Shown here in pieces: positions 22,485 to 34,876 of a DNA stretch of 64,000 nucleotides. The stretch is from Fallopia convolvulus. Taxonomy: Eukaryota > Streptophyta > Magnoliopsida > Caryophyllales > Polygonaceae. How positions within the stretch are numbered: the first letter of the stretch is position 1; the number at the start of each line of letters is the position of its first letter. The translations under genes and the position numbers were made by a program. The notes beneath the pieces were generated by a model. It was not told the origin of the DNA and searched no databases. It saw nothing but the letters and a program-made list of their open reading frames with translations. Location: NCBI GenBank assembly GCA_964016875.1, contig OZ024724.1:17526501-17590500 (forward strand). Reading direction: 5' to 3'.

Positions 22485-22666
22485 TGTTAAGATAGAATAT
22501 TTGTGTGAATGTAATCTTGTTTATTTCAGAATACCCAAAAGGGTTTATATACAAGATAATACTTAGAGCCCAAGGATCTTATCTATCTTGAGTCTCTAAG
22601 ATAAGTATAAACAAAATACAAGATAATTATGGGAAATATCTTAACAATATAATCTTTATCCTAATA
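22485..22666 (-). repeat. Cop1 3' LTR
   Basis: 182 bp, matching 52930-53112 closely by eye. The plus-strand ends are TGTTAAGATAG and CCTAATA, so the outer dinucleotide at one side is TA instead of CA. Confidence 0.92.
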
Positions 22667-22680
22667 CTCCCCCCCCAAGC

Positions 22681-25600
22681 TCATGGCGGATTCTGAACAT
22701 GAAGTTTGGATCGTAATTGTAAGAAGCGAGAAGTACCAATTGCGTTTGTGAAAATGTCAGCAGTTTGATCACAAGCCTTGACATGACGAACAATCAAGGA
22801 TCCATCTTCAACTTGTTCACGCACAAAATAGAATTCAATCTTGATGTGTTTTGAACGTTGATGAAAGACTGGATTTGCGGACATGGATGTAGCACTTAAG
22901 TTGTCACAGAGAATAATAGGCGGACGAACAACAAGCGCTTGTAGCTCAAGAAGAAGCTGTTGAATCCAAATAAGCTCGGTGGAAGTGAAAGCAATGGCCC
23001 GATATTCAGCTTCAGTGCTAGATTTGGCAACCACATGTTGCTTCTTAGAGGCTCAACTGACTAAGTTACCACCATAATAAATGGCAAAGCCATGTTGGGA
23101 TCTACAATCATCACTATCAGAAGCCCAACCAGCATCACAATAGGCAATCAAACGGTGATCAATAGAGGGGCGAAGATAAAGACCGGCTGAAATGGAGCCT
23201 TTGAGATAGCGTAAAATTCGCTTGACAGCAACCCAGTGTGTATCCGTAGGAGAATTCATGTATTGACAGACGTGGTTTACAACATAAGAAATTTCCAGTC
23301 TAGTAATCGTGACATACTGTAAGGCACCAACAATGCTCCTCTATAAAGAGGGATCAGACAGAGGATCTCCTGATCGTTGCAGTCTGGATGCCGGCTCAGC
23401 AGGTGAAGAAATAGGCTTGGCATCCTGCATTTTGCTACGGATCAAAATATCTCGAATATACTTCTGCTGAGAAAGAAGGAAATAATCTGAACCACGAGAA
23501 ACTTCAAGGCCGAGAAAATAGTGCAGCGAACCCAAATCTTTAAGAGCAAATGTCTTGTTCAATAGCCGAATAAAATTATCAATCTCAACAGAAAGAGAGC
23601 ATGTAATGAGCAAATCATCAACATAGGCAAGGATATAAATGACTGAAGATCCACGGCGCCGGACAAACAAAGCCGTGTCAGAGCGACAAGAGCAGAAACC
23701 ATGACAGAGCAAGAATTGTCGGAGCTTTGTAAACCAAGCCCGAGGAGCCTGCTTAAGACCATATAAAGCTTTCTGTAAGAGACAGAACTGATGAGGTCGC
23801 ACCTGATCAATAAATCCGGGTGGTTGATGCATGTAAACCTTTTCTGATAAGTCACCATTGAGAAAGGCATTATTAATATCCACATGTCAGATAGGCCAAG
23901 AGTGCTGTAAAGCAATAGTCATAACAATCCTGATAGTGGTAGGCTTGACAACTGGACTGAAAGTGTCAAAATAATCAACACCTTCTTCCTGATTGTAGCC
24001 TTTTGCAACCAATCGAGCCTTGTAACGCTCAATGGAACCATCTACTTTCTGTTTTATCCTGTACACCCACTTACAACCAACAACATTAGAATTACAAGGA
24101 CGAGGAACAAGTGTCCAAATCCCATTACGCAAAAGGGCATCAAATTCAGATTGCATAGCATATTGCCATTCAGGCGATTTGGAGGCTTGTAAGAAGGTTT
24201 TTGGTTCATTGAAAGAATCAGAAGAGACAGGTAGAGGATGTTTAGTGGTGAAAGCTTTGGGTTTTAGGTTGTTCGTTTTAGAACGAGTAACCATTTAGTG
24301 AGTGGAAGTATCAACACGGCGGAAATAGGATGGAACTAACGAAGAAGAATTAGAAGGAGAGGACGAAGAATGCATACCTGTGTTTGGCGAGGCAACATCG
24401 ACTAAGTCTCCAGAAATGAAATGCGACACTGAGCTATTATCTCGGTTGGGAGAGGATGGTTGTGGGTTCGGTGAGGTTGGGTTAGGGATCGGGGGAGCAA
24501 TAGTGTGTTCTGGTGAAGCGCGGGTAGGAGGTTGCAGAGCGCGACCACGCTCTGAGGTGACTTCCCGCGTTTCAGCCGCAGAAAAGTGATCGTGTGAAGC
24601 GCGGGTGGGAGGAAAAGGAGCACGACCGCGCGGTGAGGTCGCTTCCCGCGTTTCGGCCGCAGAAGCGCGATCCTGCATTTGGTTATTTGGTGGAAAAAGG
24701 TTCATAGCGGGGGGTAAGGGCGATGAAGCCAATTGAAGGAGGGAAGGTAACGGTGAAAAATCTGAAAAGGGCGACATTGGATTGGTTGGAGAGGCATGTG
24801 TTTGAGGATGTAAGGGATAAGGGAAAGTGGTCTCATCAAAAATGACATGGCGTGCTATATAGACTCGACGCGTGGGAACATGAAGACACATATAACCCTT
24901 GTGTTTGGATCTGTACCCAATAAAAACACATGGAGACGATCTAAACTCAAGTTTATTGGCCATATATGGTCTTAAGAAAGGGTAACAAAGACAACAAAAA
25001 CACTTTAAGAAAGAATAATCGGGAATTTTTCCATAGAGAACTTCAAAAGGAGATTTGTAATCTAGGATGGGAGAAATGGTTCTATTATGTAGATAAACAG
25101 ATGTATGAAAGGCATGCTCCCAAAATAAAGATGGTAATTTAGAGTGAGATAGGAGCGCCAAACCCTTTTCAACAATGGTGCGATGACGACGCTCAGCTGC
25201 CCCATTCTGAGACTGTGTATGAGGACAAGACACACGATGGAGAATACCCTGTGTTTGTAGATAATTCGAGACAGCACGATACTCTCCCCCCCAATCCGAT
25301 TGGAATTGCTTGATTTTTGTAGAGAATTGAGTTTCAACCATCTTTTGATATAGTTGAAAATGAGGCAATACTTGGGATTTCTGGGAGAGAAAATAAATCC
25401 ATACAAACTTACTATAATCATCCACAAAAATGAGAAAATATGAATTACCATTAAAGGAAGAAACCGGGGAAGGCCCCAAAACATCAGAGTATACTAAATC
25501 AAAAGGTGAAGAACTAGAGACATGAGTACTCGGGAGTGAAAGGCGATGACTCTTCCCAAGTTGACAAGACTCACACACAAAATTCAAATTGTTCAACGAC

Positions 25601-25817
25601 ACAGGTAACATAAATTTAGAAACTAAACGACGAAAAATAGACTCATGGGGATGACCAAGACGCTCATGCCAAATTTGAAGAGTGGTTCGTTCGCCAAGGA
25701 AGGCTTTAGGTGACGGGTGATTCGGCTGAGAGGGTGCCAAGTGATAAAGCCCGTTGTCAACGGTTCCTTTGTGGAGTGTTCGCCCCTGTTTGTCCTTCAC
25801 AAAACAACAAGTAGGAT
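22681..25817 (-). pseudogene. Cop1 pol: integrase, reverse transcriptase, RNase H
   Basis: Minus-strand copia pol. From right to left: a GAG-pre-integrase/zinc domain (WHERLGHPHESIFRRLV, CESCQLGK), an integrase core with D (YSDVLGP), D (SDWGGEY) and E (NGAAERRHR) all present, then a Pro/Ser-rich linker. Reverse transcriptase follows with GCKWVYRIKQKVDGSIERYK, the intact catalytic YVDD (YVDDLLI) and KDLGSLHYFLGLE. RNase H has STEAEYRA and the C-terminal SKHIKIEFYFVRE. The frame is broken by stops before DINNAFLNG (about 23884), after DPSL (23341) and before ASKKQHV (23053). The last looks like a Trp TGG to TGA change. It would convert RNA to cDNA and integrate it. The copy is dead but preserves catalytic residues. 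Confidence 0.92.
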
Positions 25818-25822
25818 AGAAG

Positions 25823-26458
25823 TGTTCGGTTCTAGTGATGTAAACGCAGCGGAAAAGACAAAAACTTTCATCCCAAACTTTCATGGATCAGTATGATAAC
25901 GTAGGACAAATAATTGGATTAGAAGATTACCTCAAATTCGAATCGAATAGAAAGTTCAAACCTTCCTTTTGATCACCAAAGAGCCCCAAGTGTTTCTCCT
26001 CTAGCGGTATCCACACACACGAACGGGGACAATTTTCTGTACCAGAACTTACCTGTTAGAGCGCTTAACCGATATATACACGAGAGAGCTGAATTTTCTT
26101 GGAGAAATCAATTCAGCGTACCACGTCCACCGATATGCACGTCCATATATATTATGCCGTGCAAATCTTTCAACTAAATGAATATCTCAATCTTTAACAA
26201 ATATATTGTTATTTTAATAATTTGTTAAGACTTCAACTTATCCACTTGCCACAAGAGATAAACTCTATCTATTATCTCTTTATTTAATTTTCTAAAATCA
26301 TAATTAATTAGATTACTTTATAATTAATTATGATTGTCTAAGAAAAATAAATATACGCTCTCCATAATTATTATATAGGTCTAATTATAACTAAGACCCA
26401 TTAAACCCGGTTCGATAAATCTAGACGCGTTGGCTTGGTTATTGTGCATATACTATCA
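25823..26458 (-). repeat. Cop2 3' LTR
   Basis: Starts TGTTCGGTTC and ends ATACTATCA on the plus strand. It pairs with 51643-52276. A small ORF reads from here into Cop1 pol but is a chance fusion. Confidence 0.93.
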
Positions 26459-27562
26459 ATCCCACACTTGCACTATTACCAAACTCAAGTCATTATCTTA
26501 TTAACCTTAGGTTCAAAGTCAACTCTCATATTCAAGATTCCTTTCGAAATAGTTTACTTAATTCCGAAACTATGTCGATTCATTTCTAGTAACTTTAGAA
26601 ATTTCCAATCAACAACTTTTATAATTTCCCATCTATCGTTCTTATGCGTGCGACCCTCTAGGTTTCTGTCTTGAAGGTAGTATCCAACACAAGTCAAGGT
26701 AACCGTGTAGCAACAGTAGTTAACCACCCAACAAAACAGAAATGGTTGGTGAACCATATACCACTATGAACTGATTACTGTGTAGTTAGATCTCTTCATC
26801 ACCAATATAAAGATTAAATTAGTGCACAATGCGTCACCACTAAGTTCAATCATTTACTTGGTTTTGCAAAGATAACTTAGATTCAAAATTCTCTACCATG
26901 GCCATGGATTTTAGAGTCACTTATATCTCAACCAAGTGGCTAGTGGTATTTACTCTCTAGTCCAAGAGAGGGATGAATCCTTTATTGACTCAATCACTAT
27001 CCTCTCTACACTTTGCCTCAAACCTAATAATCGTATTGGTTGCAACTCATAAAAGCTACGTTTAACGGCATCAAAGTTAATTCTCCATGCATAGGACTAT
27101 GTGACAATCTCAAGTCATGTGATCACTAACACTCATTCATTTAGAGGAGGAACCAATGACGCTTTAATATATATGTGGTATCCTCTAATTCGGGCCGGTC
27201 CAGTAGCTCTACTTATCCTTGAGCACCCATGCAATGACTTGGAAGAACTATCCCTCGGTTCAGTAAGATGAACCTATAGTCTATTCACATGTTGGTCTAT
27301 AGTTTCGATATCCCTTCTCGATACTAATATGACCAAGGACGTTTTAAGAATATAACCTTGTTTGTAAAATTCTCACTGATGACAAATAACTATATCATCA
27401 ATTTACACAAGACATCATATTCTAAGGATTTTATCAATATTACATGTTAGCAGAAAAACAAAATAAACATGATAAACACTGCCTTTTAAATAAAATGTAT
27501 CAATGTCATATAAGTAAAATTAGTTCGACAAACTTGCATACTATAATAATATCTTGCATACA
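26459..27562 (-). other. Cop2 3' untranslated region
   Basis: About 1.1 kb between the RNase H end and the 3' LTR. The minus-strand purine-rich AAGTGTGGGAT next to the LTR is the likely PPT. No gene is supported. Confidence 0.65.
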
Positions 27563-29377
27563 TCAATGCAAAACTCTATGTCCTACTCCCCTCACATGAG
27601 CATCATGTTTCTGCTGAGGTAAGGCCTTAGTTAATGGATCAACAATGTTTTCATCACTTGAAACTCTACTTAGTGCAACGTCTCCTCTTTGAATTATTTC
27701 TCTGATGATGTGGTACTTCCAAAGTACATGCCTGGATCGCTGGTGAGATCTCGGTTCCTTAGCCTGTGCAACAGCCGCATTATTGTCACAGTACAATCTA
27801 ATTGGACCTTCAATGCTAGGAACCACTCCAAGTTCTGCAATAAAGTTCTTGATCCAAACTGCTTCCTTAGCTGCTTCTGAAGCTGCTATATACTCGGATT
27901 CTGCCGTAGAGTCAGCAACTGTATCTTGTTTGGAACTCTTCCAACAAACAGCTCCACCATTTAGGCAAAACACATAACCCATTTGCAACTTTAGATCATC
28001 TTGATCTGTTTGAAAACTAGCATCAGTATAACCTCTGACCACCAGCTCCTCTTTTCCCCCATAGACTAAAACTTGATCTTTGGTTCTTCTCAAATATTTG
28101 AGAGTAGTCTTAACAGCACTCCAGTGACCTTCACCTGGATCAAACTGATATCTACCCGTCATACTTATTGCATACGAGACATTAGGCCGTGTACATGTCA
28201 TAGTCTACATAATAGACCCAACCGCAGAAGCGTAAGGTACATTACTCATTCTATCTCTCTCTTGTTGTGTCCTTGGACACATCTTCTTAGAGAGACGTAC
28301 ACCATGTGACAAGAGCAAAAGTCCTCTCTTGGAATCTTGCATCTTATATCTATTCAAGATCTTGTCAATGTACGTGCCTTGACTTAGACCAAGAAGCCTT
28401 TTAGACCTATCTCGGTGTATCTTAATTCCTAAGATATAGGCTGCCTCACCTAGGTCCTTCATGGAGAAGCACTTGCACAACCATGCCTTGGTAGATTCCA
28501 AGAACGGCTTGCCATTCCCGATGAGGAAAATATCACCCACATACAAAGCTAGAAACACTAATGTGCTCCCACTAACCTTTTTATAAACGCAAGGTTCTTC
28601 TGAATTTCTAATGAAGCCAAATTCCTTGACTGCATCATCAAATCTTAGATTCCAACTCCGAGACGCTTGCTTTAATCCATAAATGGATCTCTTCAACTTA
28701 CAAACCTTATTTGTACTCGTAGACGTTTCAAACCCTGGAGGTTGTTCCATGTAAACTTCCTCTACTAACTTCCCATTTAGGAAAGCGGTTTTCACATCCA
28801 TTTGCCAAATCTCAAAGTCATAGTAAGCTGCTATTGCAAGCAAAATCCTGATAGACTTTTGTATGGCTACCGGTGAAAAGGTCTCATCATAGTCAATTCC
28901 ATAACGATGAGTAAAACCTTTTGCAACCAACCTAGCTATATAGGTACTAATATTACCATCCATGTCTGTGTTCTTTTTAAAAATCCACTTGCACCCAACA
29001 GGTTTAACCCCAATCGGTGCATCTACCAACTCCCATACTTCGTTGGTGTACATGGAGTCCATTTCAAAATTCATGGCATTTAGCCATTTCTCGGAATCTG
29101 GTGAAGCTAAATCTTCCTTGTAGGTTGAAGGTTCATCATCATTCTCGATGAGCAAAACTTCACCATGCTCAGTGACGATAAGGCTCATTCTCTTTGGTTC
29201 CCTTCGCACTCTTGACGACCTACGTAACTCTTGCATTTCTACAATCTCAGGTTCTGGCTGGGATGGCCTAACCAGTTGTTCTTGTTCCAACTCATTTGTT
29301 GAATCTTGAATTTCCTCAAGACTTACCTTACTCCCACTACTATATTTAGAGATGAACTCTCTTTCCAAGAAAGTAGC
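27563..29377 (-). pseudogene. Cop2 integrase C-terminus, reverse transcriptase and RNase H
   Basis: Continues the integrase from the far side of Ath3: the codons FLEREFISKYSSGSK start at the TSD. An acidic linker leads to reverse transcriptase (GCKWIFKKNTDMDGNISTY, DETFSPVA, MDVKTAFLNGKL, SIYGLKQASRSWN). The catalytic motif is YVGD instead of YVDD, a lethal change of the first catalytic Asp. KDLGEAAYILG follows. A TAG stop after GSIM (28205-28207) separates the RNase H part, which has YTDASFQTD, ADSTAESEYIAAS and LYCDNNAA. The copy cannot produce active polymerase. Confidence 0.92.
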
Positions 29378-30868
29378 TGATGTTCGTGTTTTTGGTATAG
29401 TTTTTGATAGGTTTTCTTAGGTTGTTAGGACTAGTTTGGATAAGTTTAGGGTTAGTTTTATGTGTTTTTGGATGGTTTTGCATATTTTGTGAAAAGTATA
29501 GAAGCTACTCCGTTTTACGTATTTTTGTAGGTTTTAGCAAGGAAAAGGTGCTATTTGGAGTTGAATTTGGAGTGCTATGATGAAGGACGGAGGAATACAA
29601 GATGAAGAAGTCAAGGTCTAAGTTTTTGAAGAAGAAGTGTTGAAGAAGCCAAGCCCAGACTCGTTAACGAGGCCGTTAGGGCTCGTTAACGAGGCTACGA
29701 GATAGAGTTTTCGAGCGGTTGATTTTGTTACTTATCGATCCTGTGCGGGAATTTATTTTCGTGTCGGTAGAGTGTCTTTTTATGATTTTAGGGTTATTAT
29801 ATTATGTATTTTAGGTCTTGTTATCTTTCTAGATTTTATTTCTATCTTTTAGGATTTTATTTCTATCTTTTTAGGAAAGTTTTTATCTTTTAGCCTTTTT
29901 TATTTTCTAGCCTTATTAGTATAAATAGCCCTCTTATTAGCCTAGAAAGAGGGATGGATCATAAACAAGTAGAGAGAAGAGGAAGAGCTGAGAGAGGAGC
30001 GAGACGGATCGGAGTCGAGATCGAGAGCTCGGTGGACGAGAGTTGCCGGGGTTGTTAGTCGTGGATTTAATTCGGTGCTTGTATTTTTTCGGTTTCTTCT
30101 GAATCTCTGTAAGACGATATTTATTATTAATTTGAGTAGTGTTTTGTTTTCAATGATTTCTTTTGTTGAATTTATTAGTTTCTTAGTTATGAGTAGTGAG
30201 TAGTCTTCTTTTCTAGGGTCGAGGTTTAACCTGGCATAGTTATGCATGTTTGATGAGTGAGATTATGTGTTGAATGCCTTTTATCTATTTTTGAGATTGT
30301 TTGTTGTGCTTAGACCTAGATGAAAGTCAAGGTGATGTGAGTTTTTAACTTGATTGAAAGAGAAAGTTATAGACTTGAAGGTTGATATTGTTTGAATACG
30401 AAAGTTTCAAGCTTTAGATCCAATGCAAGCAATTGAGTGAATTGGTTTATGAAAGTAGATTAATTTACTTGCTAGTCAATGAAAGATGACGAATTTATCT
30501 ATTTTAAGGCATAATCTTATCTTCTCACAAGTTTGTATGCATGCCTATGTTGTGGTATCCCTTATCCTAGATCTTTGTTTTTATTTGAATTCTCTTAAGT
30601 AATATTCGTTACTGAGTTCATAACCTCGGTACCGAGACTGTTTAGGTCTTTATTTTTAGTTAGTTATTTGCGGTGGTTCGTTAACGACCCAGACAACGTC
30701 GTTAACGAGGCTGCTTGTGAGTGTTTTGCTAGTTTTTGTTTGGTTTTCATTATTAGTAGTCGATAAACAAACAACCTTGCTTCTCATGGAACGATCCTGA
30801 CTCCCCTATACTCAGCAGGGTCTTGAATTATAAATTTATTTGTTGTCCTGAGTGAAGGCCCGTCAACA
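29378..30868 (+). repeat. Ath3 5' LTR
   Basis: 1491 bp. It contains two TCGTTAACGA palindromes near 29660 and 29684 and two more near 30677 and 30699. A U5-type end, CCCGTCAACA, is followed by AAT and the PBS. Confidence 0.95.
29920..29927 (+). promoter_or_regulatory. TATA box of Ath3 5' LTR
   Basis: TATAAATA about 540 bp into the LTR; an identical box is in the 3' LTR at 39984-39991. It is the likely core promoter of the element transcript. Confidence 0.65.
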
Positions 30869-30871
30869 AAT

Positions 30872-30889
30872 TGGCGCCATTGCTGGGGA
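30872..30889 (+). other. Ath3 primer-binding site (tRNA-Asp)
   Basis: TGGCGCCATTGCTGGGGA, three bases after the LTR. It differs at two positions from the exact tRNA-Asp complement seen in Ath4. Confidence 0.88.
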
Positions 30890-30983
30890 AGCAACGAGTT
30901 TGTTTGTTTATCTGTGGGTCTGGGAATAGCCCGACCCCGTTTTTGTATTTAATTTTTGTTTTCTTTGTCTGTTTTATCAGCGT

Positions 30984-32261
30984 ATGCTGGTAGGACGTCG
31001 AAGGCTTGAATTTGACAACGCTGGTTACTATTTAGAACCTGAAAGTTCCATGCACCGTAGACGTCGAGAGAATCGAGCCATGGACACACCTGAAGAGATG
31101 GCTCGTCAGTTGGAAGTCCTCCGAAACCAGATGGAGGCGTTGAAAACCGAGAAGGAAGGCACTGCCACTGAAGCTGAGGGTCAATGAGCTAACAATGCTC
31201 GTCTACAGGAAGAGCTGAATGCCTATCCGAGGAACGCCAAACAATACATGCATCCAGAACTGAGGGTGCCAGAATCACCAATCGTGCTTCCGGAAATAGA
31301 GAAACCATTTGAGATCAAGTCTCAGTTTATATCCTTGATAAAATGGGCTCAGTTTGAAGGGAAACCTACTGAGTACCCTATGAAACATATTAGAAATTTT
31401 CTTGATTTATGTGACACTATAGCTGCTGAAGATGTCTCACTTGAATATGTTCTTTTAAAAACTTTTAGGTGGTCTCTTATTGGAAAGGCCCTAAGCTGGT
31501 TAGAGAGCTTACCTCTTAAGTCTATCAGGACTTGGAAGGCTTTGTATGATCAATTTCTTACAAAGTTTTTCCCTCCTGCCAAGACAACGGAGTTGAGGAA
31601 ACGCATCACCTCCTATCACCAGCTGCCTAACGAGACCTTTGTAGAGACATGGGAAAGGTTTAAAGAGATGCTTAGAAAGTGCCCTACTCATGGGCAACCT
31701 TTATATGTACTCCAAGAAATCTTTTTCCAAGGTATTAATGCAGAAACGAAGAACCACATCAACACGCATACTGCGTGCGGTTTTATAGAGATGGATCCCA
31801 CAGTTGCATGGGAATTGCTAGACAAGCTTTCTAACTATGATGCCATGTATGGTACCCAACAATCACCCCAGCCCCAGAGGCGTCTCTACGTGCCTAACAA
31901 TGAAGATGTTGATCCCGATGTCAAAAATCAATTTCTGCAAAACGATTTCAACCGTCTGAAAAAACAGGTAAGTTTTCTGAAATCCTCTCAATCTTGTCAG
32001 GAATGTGGCTCTTCTGCCCATAGTACTTCTGCTTGCACTAACATCGAGCAGGTAAGAGCCGCTGAGAGATATGCTGAAGTGAATTATATGAGAGGCCCAT
32101 ACAGGAACCAACCTAGTAATTTTGACAGGTCAAACAATTATCCAATGTGGGGTAATCAAAATCAGAATTCAAACTATGCAGCGCCTCCACCAGATAGACG
32201 ACATGCGCCATATCGACCTCCAGGCTACCAACATCCACCATCATGGGTACAAGGGTTATAG
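30984..32261 (+). pseudogene. Ath3 gag, first copy
   Basis: The frame starts at ATG 30984 (MLVGRRRLEFDN). One in-frame TGA lies at 31185-31187, after which the same frame continues. The Retrotrans_gag core is clear: FRWSLIGKALSWLESLP, FLTKFFPPAKTTELRKRI, WERFKEMLRKCPTHG and EIFFQGINAE. A CCHC knuckle, CQECGSSAHSTSAC, lies near 32000-32040, followed by a Pro/Asn-rich tail. A TAG at 32259-32261 ends the copy where the second copy has an open codon. It encodes the particle-forming Gag. Confidence 0.88.
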
Positions 32262-33452
32262 GAAGGCATTAACGGAGTCCATAACAAAGTTAACGAAGTT
32301 CAAGCCAACCTTAACAACCAAATAAAAAGATGGGGAGAGTTCGATGTGTGAAAGAATAGTGTCGACTCCCAACTAGGGAGTCAACACTCAGTTTATATCC
32401 TTGATAAAACGGGCTCAAATTTGAAGGGAAACCTACTGAGTGCCCTATGGAACATATTAGAAATTTTCTTGATTTATGTGATACCATAGGTGCTGAAGGT
32501 GTCTCACTTGAATATGTTATGTTAAAAGCTTTCAGGTGGTCTCTTGCTGGAAAGGCCCTGAGCTGGTTGGAGAGCTTACCTCCTAAGTCTATCAAGACTT
32601 GGAAGAACTTGTATGATCAATTTCTTACAAAATTCTTCCCGCCTGCCAAGACAACGGAGTTGAGAAAACGCATCACCTCCTATCACCACTGCCTAATGAG
32701 ACTTTTGTTGAAACATGGGAAAGATTTAAAGAGATGCTTAGACAGTGCCCCGCTCATGGGCAACCTTTATATGTTCTTCTAGAAATCTTTTTCCAGGGTA
32801 TCAACGCAGAGACCAAGAACCGCATCAACACGCATACAGCGTGCGGTTTTATAGAGATGGACCCTACAACTGCATGGGAATTGTTGGATAAGCTGTCCAA
32901 TTATGATGCCATGTATGGAACCCAGCAAGCTCCACAGCCCCAGAAACGTCTCTACGTGCCTAACCGAGAAGAAGTTGACCCGGATGTTAAAAATCAATTT
33001 CTACAAGACGAGGTCAACCGCTTGACGAAGCAGGTAAGTTTTCTGAAATCCTCTCAATCTTGTCAAGAGTGTGGTTCTTCTGCCCATAGTACATCTGCTT
33101 GCACTAACATAGAGCATGTAAGAGCCGCTGAGACAATTGCTGAGATGAATTACATGAGAGGCCCATACAAGAACCAACCTAGTAATTTTGACAGGTCGAA
33201 CAACTATCAGACGTGGGACAATCAAAATCCAACTCCAAACTATGCAACGCCTCCACCGGATAGACGACCTGCGCCTTATCGACCTCCAGGCCATCAGGAG
33301 CCACCATCTTGGGTACAAGGGTTACATGAAAGCATTAATGGAGTCCACAACAAGGTTAATGAAGTTCAAGCTAACCTTAACCACCAAAATAAAAGATGAG
33401 GAGAGTTCGACGTATGGAATAAGAATGTTGATTCCCGACTAGGGAACCTTGC
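31321..33452 (+). repeat. 1066-bp tandem duplication in Ath3 gag
   Basis: Unit one starts at 31321 and unit two at 32387, both with CTCAGTTTATATCCTTGATA. Corresponding points further on (for example 32361 and 33427) keep the 1066-bp offset. 1066 is not a multiple of three, so the second gag is out of frame with the first. Confidence 0.93.
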
Positions 33453-34876
33453 TGCACAGATTCTGAGGCCACAAGGGCAACTTCCAGGCCATCCCGAAGA
33501 GAACCCTAAAGGACAGATAGCAGCGGTGCACCTTAGGAGCGGAAAGACATTACCGGAGCGGGTCCAAGCTGAGGAAAAGACGGAAGAGGACGCCACGGTT
33601 CAACTCGGTAACGAGCCAGCGAGGGTAATTACCGAACCAGCGTACCATGGTGACGAGGCTCCGAGGGTACCTAATGACCCTAACCCAGGTATGCTTTCTA
33701 ATCCGAGCCTTCCTCTCAATCCTAGGGTAGTTAACGACCCCATCAAGGTCGGTAACGACCCGCCGAGGGTACCTAACGACCCTAGTGTCGACCCGGTAAC
33801 TTCACCTCTCAAGCCTAACTTGGTTCCGAGGATGGTGAAATCTCTTCCATTTCCCACTAAGAAATGTATGGATTCTACTGAGAGTAAGTTCAAGCGTTTC
33901 GTAAAGATTCTTCAGGGCATTAATATTTCCATCCCATTCGCTAAGGCTCTAAGCGAAATGCCGACTTACATAAAAATTTTGAAAGATATTCTTAGCAGGA
34001 AAAGATCCATTACAGAGTTGCAGGATGAAGTCCGATCTATAGCTCTACCAGAAAAGCTTGGGGCCAGGGAGATTTCCAATAACGATTGGCATAGGCGACC
34101 ACAAGTTCAAAGCTTTATGTGATCTGGGAGCCAGTGCTAGTTTACTCCCTCTCTCAATCTGGTCTAAAGCCAATATGAAACCACTAGAGCCAGTAGATAT
34201 GAACCTCTACATGGCAGATGGATCATGTGTCAAGGCCACAAGAGTCGTGGACGACTATCTTATTCAAGTCGAGAAATTCTTTATACCGAATGATTTCATC
34301 GTCCTCGATATGCCTGAAGACCCTCATGTCCCCATAATTCTCGGTTGACCATTTTTAGCAATAGCAGGTGCATGAGTGGATGTGCAGAAATGACTTCTTA
34401 CTTTTGATATTGGAGAGGAACGTGTGGAATTCAGCTTGGATCAAAATGCCAATGACCCAACTACGGTCGCACAAATCGAGTTGACCCAGCCAGAACTCGA
34501 CATAGCTTATCCTACCGAGCCTCCCTCAAACACCAAAACGGAAGAGAATTTCATACAAATCCCTACCGAACTTCATTGCCCCACCAGCGAGTCCCACATG
34601 CAACAGTATAATCAAGGTAAGTACTCTAACTACGAATTCGCTAATGCTGGTCATGACTATTCTTTATCCTTTGTTCCTACACCATGCCCTATTATATGTA
34701 CTACAGAGGAGTCCAAACCACCTTGGTTTTCGGATTTCACTAACCATCACGTAGGAATACTGGGCATACTGATAGAAGAAAAGGGACCTATTTTAGTGAC
34801 TCCAGCGAATAATGCCTACAAAGCCAAGTATGGGGTACCTCAAGACCCCAACATAGCTGCAAAAGGTCCACCTTGA
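32387..34876 (+). pseudogene. Ath3 gag second copy, linker and retropepsin
   Basis: Gag core again (FRWSLAGKALSWLESLP, then a frame change near 32690, then LRQCPAHGQPLYVLLE) with knuckle CQECGSSAHSTSAC. A TGA at 33397 precedes a linker with HLRSGKTLPE and repeated NDP motifs encoded by GTTAACGACC-type palindromes. After LPFPTKK and FKRFVKILQGINISIPFA the frame shifts near 34060 into the retropepsin: CDLGASASLLPLSIW and FFIPNDFIVLDMPEDP. Three TGA codons at 34346-34394 interrupt the protease end. A tail (SKPPWFSDF, KYGVPQDPN) ends at 34876. No reverse transcriptase follows. The gene is dead, but its layout equals that of Ath4. Confidence 0.9.

Noticed and set aside
24380..24589. Plus-strand ORFs inside Cop1 pol
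   Set aside because: Antisense shadows of the Pro/Ser-rich linker between integrase and reverse transcriptase.
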